Positions 36,423-43,744 of a stretch of DNA of 64,000 nucleotides are shown here, in pieces (position 1 is the first letter of the stretch; each line of letters starts with the position of its first letter). The notes beneath the pieces were generated by a model. That model did not search any database. It was not told where the DNA came from and saw only the letters and a list, made by a program, of their open reading frames with translations. The stretch is from Bradyrhizobium amphicarpaeae. GTDB taxonomy: Bacteria; Pseudomonadota; Alphaproteobacteria; Rhizobiales; Xanthobacteraceae. The stretch spans positions 3,564,001 to 3,628,000 of the forward strand of contig NZ_CP029426.2 of the NCBI RefSeq assembly GCF_002266435.3. Reading direction: 5' to 3'. The translations under genes and the position numbers were made by a program.

Positions 36423-37196
36423 GTGAAGGAAATCCTGACACAGGCGGCGCGGCCCGACCGTTGGGGCACGCTCGCGCTGATGGACATTTCGCTGCGCTAC
36501 CGGCGGACCGTGATCGGCCCGCTCTGGATCACGCTGACACTTGCCGCGACGATCGCAAGCGTCGGCACGGTCTATGCGGCCCTGTTCAAGCAGGACATCG
36601 CTGCCTTCCTGCCGTCCTTCGCGGTCGGGCTGATCGTCTGGACCCTGATGGCTGCGACGCTGCAGGAGGGCTCCAACGTTTTCGTGGCGTCCGGCCATCT
36701 CATCAAGGCGGTGCCGGCGCCGCTGATCGTTCACGTCCTCCAGATGATCGCGCGCAACGTCCTCATCTTCGCGCATCATCTGGTGATCGTCGTGCTGCTC
36801 TACGTCGTGATGCCATGGCCGCTGCACTGGAGCATGCTGCTCGCGCTGCCCGGCTTTGCGATCCTGTTCCTCGCGCTGCTCGGCGGCGCGGTCGCGCTCG
36901 GCATGCTCTGCGCGCGTTTTCGCGACATTGGTTCGGCGATCGTCAGCGGCCTGCAATTCGTCTTCTTCCTCACGCCGATCATCTGGACCGAGGACAGCGC
37001 GCGCGGCACCGCGTTTCACTGGCTGACATGGGTCAATCCGTTCGCGACGCTGCTCGATCTGGTGCGCCGGCCGCTGTTGTCGCAGCCGACCGATGCGGAG
37101 CAATGGCTGTTAGGGGCCCTCTATGCGATCGTCTTGGCCGTCATCGGCCTCGGCTGCTACGCAAAATACCGCCATCGCGTGGCGTATTGGCTGTGA
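36423..37196 (+). CDS. ABC-2 type exporter permease (Wzm-like)
   Basis: 257-residue inner-membrane permease of polysaccharide/polyol-phosphate exporters. The entry motif LALMDISLRYRRTVIGPLWITL matches Wzm/TagG proteins, and six hydrophobic helices follow. AVALGMLCARFRDIGSAIVSGLQFVFFLTPIIW is the conserved region before the last helices. GTG 36423 gives the family-like N-terminus MKEILTQAARPDRWG; the open frame extends to 36309, but that stretch is arginine-rich and unlike the family. It forms an exporter with the ATPase seven bases downstream. No O-antigen biosynthesis genes are nearby, so the cargo is unknown. Confidence 0.85.
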   Translation: MKEILTQAARPDRWGTLALMDISLRYRRTVIGPLWITLTLAATIASVGTVYAALFKQDIAAFLPSFAVGLIVWTLMAATLQEGSNVFVASGHLIKAVPAPLIVHVLQMIARNVLIFAHHLVIVVLLYVVMPWPLHWSMLLALPGFAILFLALLGGAVALGMLCARFRDIGSAIVSGLQFVFFLTPIIWTEDSARGTAFHWLTWVNPFATLLDLVRRPLLSQPTDAEQWLLGALYAIVLAVIGLGCYAKYRHRVAYWL

Positions 37197-37203
37197 TGTG
37201 CGG

Positions 37204-37965
<762 letters not shown>

Positions 37966-38062
37966 CGGTTCGAAGGTCTCCCGGACCGGGCGGTCTCCGG
38001 CCAAAATCGGACGAAGGCGGTTGCCTAAATCCTTCATCCCCTATATTGCTCCGCCCTTACGG

Positions 38063-38136
38063 GGCCACGTGGCGGAGTGGTTACGCGCCGGTCTGCAAAA
38101 CCGTTTACTCGGGTTCGAGTCCCGACGTGGCCTCCA
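38063..38136 (+). tRNA. tRNA-Cys (GCA)
   Basis: A 74-base cloverleaf including the encoded CCA. The acceptor arms are GGCCACG and CGTGGCC, the anticodon loop is CTGCAAA with GCA, and the T-arm contains GGTTCGAGTCCC. The short variable loop fits a Cys tRNA. Confidence 0.95.
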
Positions 38137-38325
38137 TCATAGATATCTGATTTTCCTATTGAATTCAGCTCCGCGCGTATTCCGGTGAGCGCGCCGGGGT
38201 GGCGCACCGCGCGGTGTCCCCCGGGTTTGCCCGGGGCTCGCTGGAAACCCTGGATTCACGCCCGTTGGCATACACTTCGCATCTGCGAAGTGATGCGACT
38301 GACATCAACGAGCGCTGGAGCACCC

Positions 38326-38472
38326 GTGGGCGACATCGTCCGATTTGTCCCGAAATCCGAGCTGGAGCGGGCTCGCCTCATCCGCGAGGCCCGCGCGATC
38401 TACGACAGCATCTTTCCATCGTCTGCACCCGACCGGGCGCCGCAGGATGGCGAGGAGCGCGTCAAGACCTGA
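38326..38472 (+). CDS. Small conserved protein of unknown function
   Basis: 48-residue polypeptide starting at GTG 38326 with GGAG five bases upstream. The sequence GDIVRFVPKSELERARLIREARAIYD followed by SIFPSS resembles a small protein I recall as recurrent in Bradyrhizobium. It is helical and charged, with no membrane segment or catalytic motif. An in-frame ATG at 38293 is an alternative. The function is unknown. Confidence 0.55.
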   Translation: MGDIVRFVPKSELERARLIREARAIYDSIFPSSAPDRAPQDGEERVKT

Positions 38473-38553
38473 TCGTCGCGGCGGCGGCTTTCACACAGCG
38501 CCTACGGCAAAACGCCGGCGAGGCGGGCGGTACGGTTCATCGCGAAAGCAGCC

Positions 38554-38751
38554 TCAGCAGGCTGCGTACCAGCCGTCGGGGAACGGCAGGAGGGGCCAGG
38601 CGCCCTCATTGTCATTGGCCGCTTTGGGCGTCGCGTCGAAACTCCACGAGCGGGGCACGAATTCCTCCTCCGGCGCGTGAGCGAAATCTTCAATGACCAT
38701 GGCGTCCCGGACGGCATCCAGCAGCAGATTGAATTCGGCTTCGCTTCTCAT
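38554..38751 (-). CDS. Small acidic protein of unknown function
   Basis: 65-residue polypeptide from ATG 38751, preceded by a good SD (GAGGG, five bases upstream). The N-terminal half is acidic and helical (EAEFNLLLDAVRDAMVIEDFA). The C-terminal half carries PKAANDNEGAWPLLPFPDGW, and AANDN-type tails are common in alphaproteobacterial small proteins. No catalytic motif is visible. I judge it real from codon use and the SD. Confidence 0.55.
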   Translation of the reverse strand: MRSEAEFNLLLDAVRDAMVIEDFAHAPEEEFVPRSWSFDATPKAANDNEGAWPLLPFPDGWYAAC

Positions 38752-38912
38752 TGCACCCTCGCAGAACGCGGACGGCGCAATGTCGCAAAGCCGGTTTGTT
38801 ACCCGGTTGAGCCGATCGTTCGCATTTTAACGATCCGGCGATCGGGTCGCGATTGGTTAGCGATGTCTAAAAATCCCCGCGGAAACTCTAGGTTCCTCCG
38901 CTGCGCCGGCAG

Positions 38913-38928
38913 TGTGAAAGAGATCACA
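38913..38928. promoter_or_regulatory. CRP-like palindrome TGTGA-N6-TCACA
   Basis: TGTGAAAGAGATCACA is a second perfect TGTGA-N6-TCACA site in the window. It lies 83 bases upstream of the small secreted protein gene at 39012 and 160 bases upstream of the divergent gene ending at 38751. A Crp/Fnr-family operator is the natural reading. Confidence 0.45.
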
Positions 38929-39011
38929 TCCTCGGCGGTTTATTTCTCCTACCCCTTCGCCCACCGGGCCAATGCAGGCCGGAACGGGCAGGGCGAAACG
39001 GGAGACTGGTC

Positions 39012-39272
39012 ATGAAGGCGAGGTTCTTGCGGTTTGCGGGTGTGAAGAGCCGGGCGCGCCGCGCCTCCACGGTCGGGCTATTCCTGACGCTGTTTGCCTC
39101 CGCCGCCCACGCGCAGGGGACGGCTGAGCAACGCCGGGCCTGCACCCCCGACGTCTACCGGCTCTGCGCCGGCGAAATCCCCAATGTCCGCGCCATCACG
39201 GCCTGCCTGCGCCGTAACCGGTCGAGCTTGAGCGAGGCTTGCCGCAGCGTGTTCGACCAGGCCGGCGGCTGA
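39012..39272 (+). CDS. Small secreted cysteine-rich protein
   Basis: 86-residue precursor. A basic N-terminus and hydrophobic core (ASTVGLFLTLFASAAHA) end at a signal-peptidase site AHA before QGTAEQ. The mature part has four cysteines in CTPDVYRLCAGEIPNVRAITAC and EACRSVF, fitting a short cysteine-rich (GLG1-like) repeat. It is probably periplasmic with two disulfides. The function is unknown. The GGGAGACTGGTC leader gives a plausible ribosome binding site. Confidence 0.75.
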   Translation: MKARFLRFAGVKSRARRASTVGLFLTLFASAAHAQGTAEQRRACTPDVYRLCAGEIPNVRAITACLRRNRSSLSEACRSVFDQAGG

Positions 39273-39340
39273 CATACCGGCTCTGTGCATTTGTGCGCAG
39301 CAAGTGCCCCGCCAGAGCTGGCGAATCCGGCAGAGTCGGC

Positions 39341-39372
39341 CTGTGGATATGCTGCGGACAGGCTGTGGATAT
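39341..39372. repeat. Two DnaA-box-like direct repeats
   Basis: TGTGGATAT occurs at 39342-39350 and 39364-39372, 22 bases (two helical turns) apart, preceded by C in both cases. It differs by one base from the DnaA box TGTGGATAA. Confidence 0.3.
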
Positions 39373-39531
39373 CGCGGCGTCGGCGGGCAGATGCGTCCAC
39401 CGCCCGTCATATCTCCGTCAAGCGGCTTCATTGAATGAGGCTTCGATCGTGCAGATCTCTCTGCCAATGGAAACCATTTGATTCCTCCGAATTCGATAAT
39501 TGCGATCGCGCCCAGCGCGCCCCGAACAGTT

Positions 39532-39553
39532 TTTGGGCAACCGCCTGCCCAAA
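39532..39553. promoter_or_regulatory. Inverted repeat upstream of the binding-protein gene
   Basis: TTTGGGC and GCCCAAA flank eight bases, about 125 bases before the ATG at 39678. It is a candidate operator for the cluster. GG-N10-GC spacing is also present here but is a poor sigma-54 match. Confidence 0.3.
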
Positions 39554-39677
39554 TCGCGGGCCCCTCCATCCAATTTTTTGTACGCCCGCGGACAAGCTTT
39601 CCCGTTGGCTCTCCTCCTAGGCTCGCTTCCGAGATCTGGAACATGGCCTTTGCCATGACAATTCGAAGGAGCGGGAC

Positions 39678-40595
39678 ATGGAGAGACGGGTATTGCCCCA
39701 GGTGCGGAGGGGAACGGCGCGCACAAGGGCTTGGCGCAAGCTCGCGCTCGGCGCCAGCGTCGCCCTTGGCCTGGTTGCCGCAGCACCGCTGAGCGCACAG
39801 GCCGCAGCACCCGCCGCCTGTGCCGCGCTCCAGGAGAAATATCCGGACTGGAAGGGCAAGACGCTCGTCAACGCCATCAATCCGCACACGCCGGGCTATG
39901 AGACCATCGATCCGAAGGATCCCAGCAAGTATATCGGCTTCGACATCGATCTCGGCGAAGCCATCGGTGAATGCCTCGGCTTCAAGCTGACCTACAAGCC
40001 GGTGACGTTTGCGGCTCTGCTGACCACACTGGCCGCGGGCCAGGCCGACATCGTCATCTCCGACATCTACGCCACCAAGGAACGCGCCAAGGCCGCCGAC
40101 TTCATCACCTATTCGAAGGTGTTCGACGGTGTGCTGGTCGCCAAGGGCAATCCGAAGGGAATCAACGGCATCAACATGTCGATGTGCGGTGCCGCCGCCG
40201 CCGAAAACACCGGCTATGTCGAGGTGCCCCTGATCCAGGCCTTGGTCCCGGAGTGCAAGAAGGCCGGCAAGCCCGAGCCGACCATCCAGCTCTACGACAA
40301 CAACGCCAACTGCATCCAGGCGATCCTGGCCGGCCGGGCCGACACCTATGTCAACGACGTCAACACCGTCGACAGCGCGGTGAAGGCCTATCCCGACAAG
40401 CTGGAGAAGGCGATTGCGGTGACGATCCCGTATTCCGTCGGCATCGCCGTGCCCAAGGACAAGCCGAAATTCCGCGACGCCGTGCTGGCAGCGCTGATCG
40501 AGGTGCAGAAGGCCGGCACGCATATGGAGCTTCTGAAGAAGCATGGGCTCGACGTGAACAACTTCAAGGAGCCTGACATCCTCGTGGCTGACTAA
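39678..40595 (+). CDS. Amino-acid-type ABC transporter periplasmic binding protein
   Basis: 305-residue family-3 solute-binding protein. A basic N-terminus and hydrophobic core (LALGASVALGLVAAAPLSAQA) form a signal peptide. The mature part has YIGFDIDLGEAIGECLGF, LTTLAAGQADIVISDIYATKERAKAADFITYS and AILAGRADTYVNDVNTVDSA, typical of polar amino-acid or opine binding proteins. It starts the cluster with a fused permease-ATPase, two acetamidase-type enzymes and RidA, so the ligand may be an amide or a nitrogenous compound; that is inference. A perfect palindrome separates it from the permease gene. Confidence 0.87.
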   Translation: MERRVLPQVRRGTARTRAWRKLALGASVALGLVAAAPLSAQAAAPAACAALQEKYPDWKGKTLVNAINPHTPGYETIDPKDPSKYIGFDIDLGEAIGECLGFKLTYKPVTFAALLTTLAAGQADIVISDIYATKERAKAADFITYSKVFDGVLVAKGNPKGINGINMSMCGAAAAENTGYVEVPLIQALVPECKKAGKPEPTIQLYDNNANCIQAILAGRADTYVNDVNTVDSAVKAYPDKLEKAIAVTIPYSVGIAVPKDKPKFRDAVLAALIEVQKAGTHMELLKKHGLDVNNFKEPDILVAD

Positions 40596-40617
40596 GTGAT
40601 GGTCGGCCACCGCGGGC

Positions 40618-40646
40618 TCCACCTCTCCCCGGCGGGGAGAGGTGGA
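40618..40646. repeat. Intercistronic palindrome between binding protein and permease genes
   Basis: TCCACCTCTCCCC and GGGGAGAGGTGGA form perfect 13-base arms around GGC. It resembles a palindromic element common between Bradyrhizobium genes and sits where REP-type hairpins often protect binding-protein mRNA and lower downstream expression. Confidence 0.7.
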
Positions 40647-40702
40647 TCGTGTGCACGGCCTGCAATGCTTCGCATGGTTCACCACGTTCCGATTGACGGC
40701 TG

Positions 40703-42325
40703 ATGTCGCTGTTCCTGCACTATCTGAGCATGCCGTATCTGCTCGAGGGCATCGAGCTCACCCTCGAGGTGACCGCCCTCGGGCTCGGCGGCGGATTGAT
40801 CCTCGGATTGATCCTCGCCGGCATGCAGCTCTCGCGCTTCTGGCTGCTTGCGGCAATCGCCAGGGCCTACACCGTGATCTTCCGCGGCACGCCGCTGATC
40901 CTGCAGATGGTGTTCGCCTACGACGCGCTGCCGCATATCGGCATCAAGCTTCCGGCGGTGCTGGCCGCCGGCCTCGCGCTCGCCTGCAACGAGGCGCCGT
41001 TCATCGCGGAGATGCTGCGCGCCGGCGTCCTCGGCGTCGACCGCGGCCAGGTGACGGCGGGGCAGGCGCTCGGCATGACGCCGCGGATCCTGATGTGGCG
41101 CGTGATCGCGCCGCAGGCGATCCGCACCATGATCCCGGCCTTCGGCAACGAAGCCGTGAGCGCGCTGAAGAATTCCTCGCTGGCGTCCGTCGTCGCAGTC
41201 CAGGAGCTGACACTGCGTTCGACCCAGCTGGCGTCCTCGACGTTCGACTTCTTCTCGATCTTCTTCGCCTCGGGTCTGCTGTATCTCGTGCTGACCTTTG
41301 CCATCAGCATGATCCAGCTGTTCGTCGAATGGCTGCTCGATCTCGATCGCGCCAAGGGACGTCAGCGCAAGCTCGCCGATTACCTGCCGTGGCGCCGCGT
41401 CGATCTCGCCACGAAACTCGAACTTGCCGAAGCCACGGCGGGTGACCCGGAGCCGGTGCAGGCAGAGCCTGCCGACGCGCCGCCGCTCGCGTTGACCCGC
41501 GAGGAGCGCACGCGGCGCGCCTTGACGATCGCGCGCAACAACATCGCGGTCGAAACCAAGGACCTCACCAAGAGCTACGGCGCGCAAAAGGTGCTCGGCG
41601 CTGTCGATCTCACGGTGCGAGTCGGCGAGGTGGTCGCGTTGCTCGGGCCCAGCGGCTCCGGCAAGAGCACGCTGCTCCGCTGCATCAACCATCTCGAGAG
41701 CTGGGACGGAGGCACCGTACGCGTCGGCGGCCGCCGTCTCGGTTTCGACGACAACGGCAAGCTGCTGTCGCCGCGTGCAATCGCGAACGAGAGGGCTACG
41801 GTCGGCGTCGGAATGGTGTTCCAGCAATTCAACCTTTTCGCTCATCTGTCGGCGAAGGAGAACATTGCCGGCCCCTTGCGCTGGGTGCACGGCATGACCC
41901 GCATCGACGCCGACCGCCGCGCCGCCGAGCTGCTCGACCGCGTCGGTCTCTCGCATCGCGCCGATGCGCTGCCGCGGCATCTCTCCGGAGGCCAGCAGCA
42001 GCGCGTCGCCATCGCACGCGCGCTGGCGCCGAACCCGAGCGTGCTGCTGCTCGACGAGCCGACCTCCGCGCTCGATCCCGAGCTCGTCAACGAGGTGCTG
42101 GAGGTGATCCGCCGCCTTGCCATCGACGACGGCCTCACCATGATCATCTCGACGCACCAGATCCGCTTCGCCGACGAGGTCGCCGACCGCGTCGCGTTCC
42201 TGAGCGGGGGCGCGATCATCGAGGAGGGGCCGGCGCACGAGGTGCTCACCAATCCCCGCAATCCGCTGACGGCGCGCTTCCTCAACGTGATGGAAGCCGA
42301 CAAGACGCCGGAGTCAGTGCGATGA
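40703..42325 (+). CDS. Fused amino-acid ABC transporter permease and ATP-binding protein
   Basis: 540-residue single-chain transporter. Residues 1-220 form a polar amino-acid permease with several helices, IFRGTPLILQMVFAY, and an EAA loop (GQALGMTPRILMWRVIAPQAIRTM). A charged linker of ~60 residues follows (KLELAEATAGDPEPVQAEPAD). Residues ~285-540 form the ATPase, with [44 protein letters not shown] and [15 protein letters not shown], plus STHQIRFADEV for the switch histidine. The protein probably dimerises to form a complete importer with the upstream binding protein. All motifs are intact. Confidence 0.9.
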   Translation: MSLFLHYLSMPYLLEGIELTLEVTALGLGGGLILGLILAGMQLSRFWLLAAIARAYTVIFRGTPLILQMVFAYDALPHIGIKLPAVLAAGLALACNEAPFIAEMLRAGVLGVDRGQVTAGQALGMTPRILMWRVIAPQAIRTMIPAFGNEAVSALKNSSLASVVAVQELTLRSTQLASSTFDFFSIFFASGLLYLVLTFAISMIQLFVEWLLDLDRAKGRQRKLADYLPWRRVDLATKLELAEATAGDPEPVQAEPADAPPLALTREERTRRALTIARNNIAVETKDLTKSYGAQKVLGAVDLTVRVGEVVALLGPSGSGKSTLLRCINHLESWDGGTVRVGGRRLGFDDNGKLLSPRAIANERATVGVGMVFQQFNLFAHLSAKENIAGPLRWVHGMTRIDADRRAAELLDRVGLSHRADALPRHLSGGQQQRVAIARALAPNPSVLLLDEPTSALDPELVNEVLEVIRRLAIDDGLTMIISTHQIRFADEVADRVAFLSGGAIIEEGPAHEVLTNPRNPLTARFLNVMEADKTPESVR

Positions 42326-42368
42326 GTGCCGCCACCGCAAGATTCAAGACTCCCTAAGAGGCTATTGC

Positions 42369-43610
42369 ATGAAGCATGTCACGCTGCCGGTTTCGCCGAA
42401 GACGGTTCACTGGGGCTATTTCTCCAAGGCGGTCGCACCGGCCCTGACGCTGCGTTCCGGAGATCGCGCCACGATCGAGACGCTGACCCATCACGCCAAT
42501 GACGATTACGAGCGCATGATCCAGGGCGATGCCGGCGCCGAGAGCGTGTTCCAGTGGACCCGCGAGCACAAGGCGGTGGCGCGCCGCGGCTCCGGCCCCG
42601 TCGAGGGCCCGTTCATCCGCGGCGCAGGCGAGGGGATCGGCGTGCATCTCCTCACCGGTCCGGTCGCAATCGAAGGCGCCGAGCCCGGCGACATCCTCGA
42701 AGTGCGCATCCTCGATATCCGGCCCCGGCCGAGCTGCAGCGCCTGCCACGCCGGCCGTTGTTTCGGCTCCAACGTCGCTGCGAATTGGGGCTTTCACTAC
42801 CACGACCTCATCGAGGAGCCGAAGCCGCGCGAGGTCGTCACCATCTTCGAGCTCGACACCTCCGGCGAGCCCTACGCGAAGGCCGTCTACAATTACGTCT
42901 GGACGCCGCAGACCGACCCCGACGGCATCGTGCATCCGACCATCGACTATCCCGGCGTCCGCGTGGACCACGCCACCATCAGGAAGCGCGAGAACATCCT
43001 CTCCAGCGTCAAGGTGCCGGCGCGCCTGCACTTCGGCACCATGGGGCTTGCGCCATCGGAGGCCGATTTCGTCAGCTCGATCCCGCCGGGCTACACCGGC
43101 GGCAACATCGACGACTGGCGCATCGGCAAGGGCGCGCGGATGTTCTATCCGGTCGCGGTCCCCGGCGCCTATTTCTCGGTTGGCGATCCCCATGCCGCAC
43201 AGGGCGATAGCGAGCTCGGCGGCACCGCGATCGAGACCTCGCTGACCGGCGACTTCGAATTCATCCTGCACAAGAAGGCCGATCTCGCCGGCACCAGCCT
43301 CGAAGGTCTCGACCACCCCATGCTCGAGACCGACCATGCCTGGTCGTTCTACGGCTTCACCTATCCGAACTATCTCGCCGCGCTCGGCGCCGATGCACAA
43401 ACCGAGATTGCCAATCACGCGAGTCTCGACCGTGCGATGCGCGATGCGTTCAGAAAACTCCGCCGGTTTCTGATGACAGTGCACGGTCTCAGCGAGGACG
43501 AGGCGATCTCGCTGCTGTCAGTTGGCGCCGATTTTGGCGTCACCCAGGTCGTCGACGCCAACTGGGGCGTCCATGGCACGATCCGCAAGAACATCTTTCG
43601 GTGCGACTAA
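42369..43610 (+). CDS. Acetamidase/formamidase family protein
   Basis: 413-residue FmdA/AmdA-family amidohydrolase expected to release ammonia from a short-chain amide. The N-terminal VHWGYFSKAVAPALTLRSGDRATIETLTHHAND is the family signature. Other landmarks are GPVAIEGAEPGDILEVRILDI, then GSNVAANWGFHYHD, GGNIDDWRIGKGARMFYPV and SVGDPHAAQGDSELGGTAIE, which carry conserved metal or substrate residues. The C-terminal GADFGVTQVVDANWGVH closes the fold. It lies 43 bases after the transporter gene, so uptake and hydrolysis are probably co-expressed. The true substrate is uncertain. Confidence 0.9.
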   Translation: MKHVTLPVSPKTVHWGYFSKAVAPALTLRSGDRATIETLTHHANDDYERMIQGDAGAESVFQWTREHKAVARRGSGPVEGPFIRGAGEGIGVHLLTGPVAIEGAEPGDILEVRILDIRPRPSCSACHAGRCFGSNVAANWGFHYHDLIEEPKPREVVTIFELDTSGEPYAKAVYNYVWTPQTDPDGIVHPTIDYPGVRVDHATIRKRENILSSVKVPARLHFGTMGLAPSEADFVSSIPPGYTGGNIDDWRIGKGARMFYPVAVPGAYFSVGDPHAAQGDSELGGTAIETSLTGDFEFILHKKADLAGTSLEGLDHPMLETDHAWSFYGFTYPNYLAALGADAQTEIANHASLDRAMRDAFRKLRRFLMTVHGLSEDEAISLLSVGADFGVTQVVDANWGVHGTIRKNIFRCD

Positions 43611-43700
43611 TGCATTGATGTGAATTCGATATTCGGAATGACCACGTGAAGGAGAACCCGCATCTGCGGCCCGTCGCTGCGAGTGATGACCGCGCACGTC

Positions 43701-43716
43701 TGGCACAGAGGTTGCT
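43701..43716 (+). promoter_or_regulatory. Sigma-54 promoter upstream of the AraC-acetamidase fusion gene
   Basis: TGGCACAGAGGTTGCT has the exact GG-N10-GC spacing and near-consensus -24 (TGGCAC) and -12 (TTGCT) elements. It lies 28 bases before ATG 43745. This suggests RpoN control, probably through NtrC under nitrogen limitation. No clear NtrC site was identified. Confidence 0.7.
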
Positions 43717-43744
43717 TCGATCCACTGCAATTTGGGTCGATCCG

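Larger units (their letters stand above)
39273..39677. other. Regulatory gap upstream of the amide/amino-acid transporter cluster
   Basis: A 405-base region without a gene. It contains a direct repeat CTGTGGATAT (39341-39350 and 39363-39372) and an inverted repeat TTTGGGC/GCCCAAA (39532-39553), both listed separately. GAAGGAGCGGG immediately before 39678 is the ribosome binding site. No clear sigma-70 promoter was seen. Confidence 0.5.
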
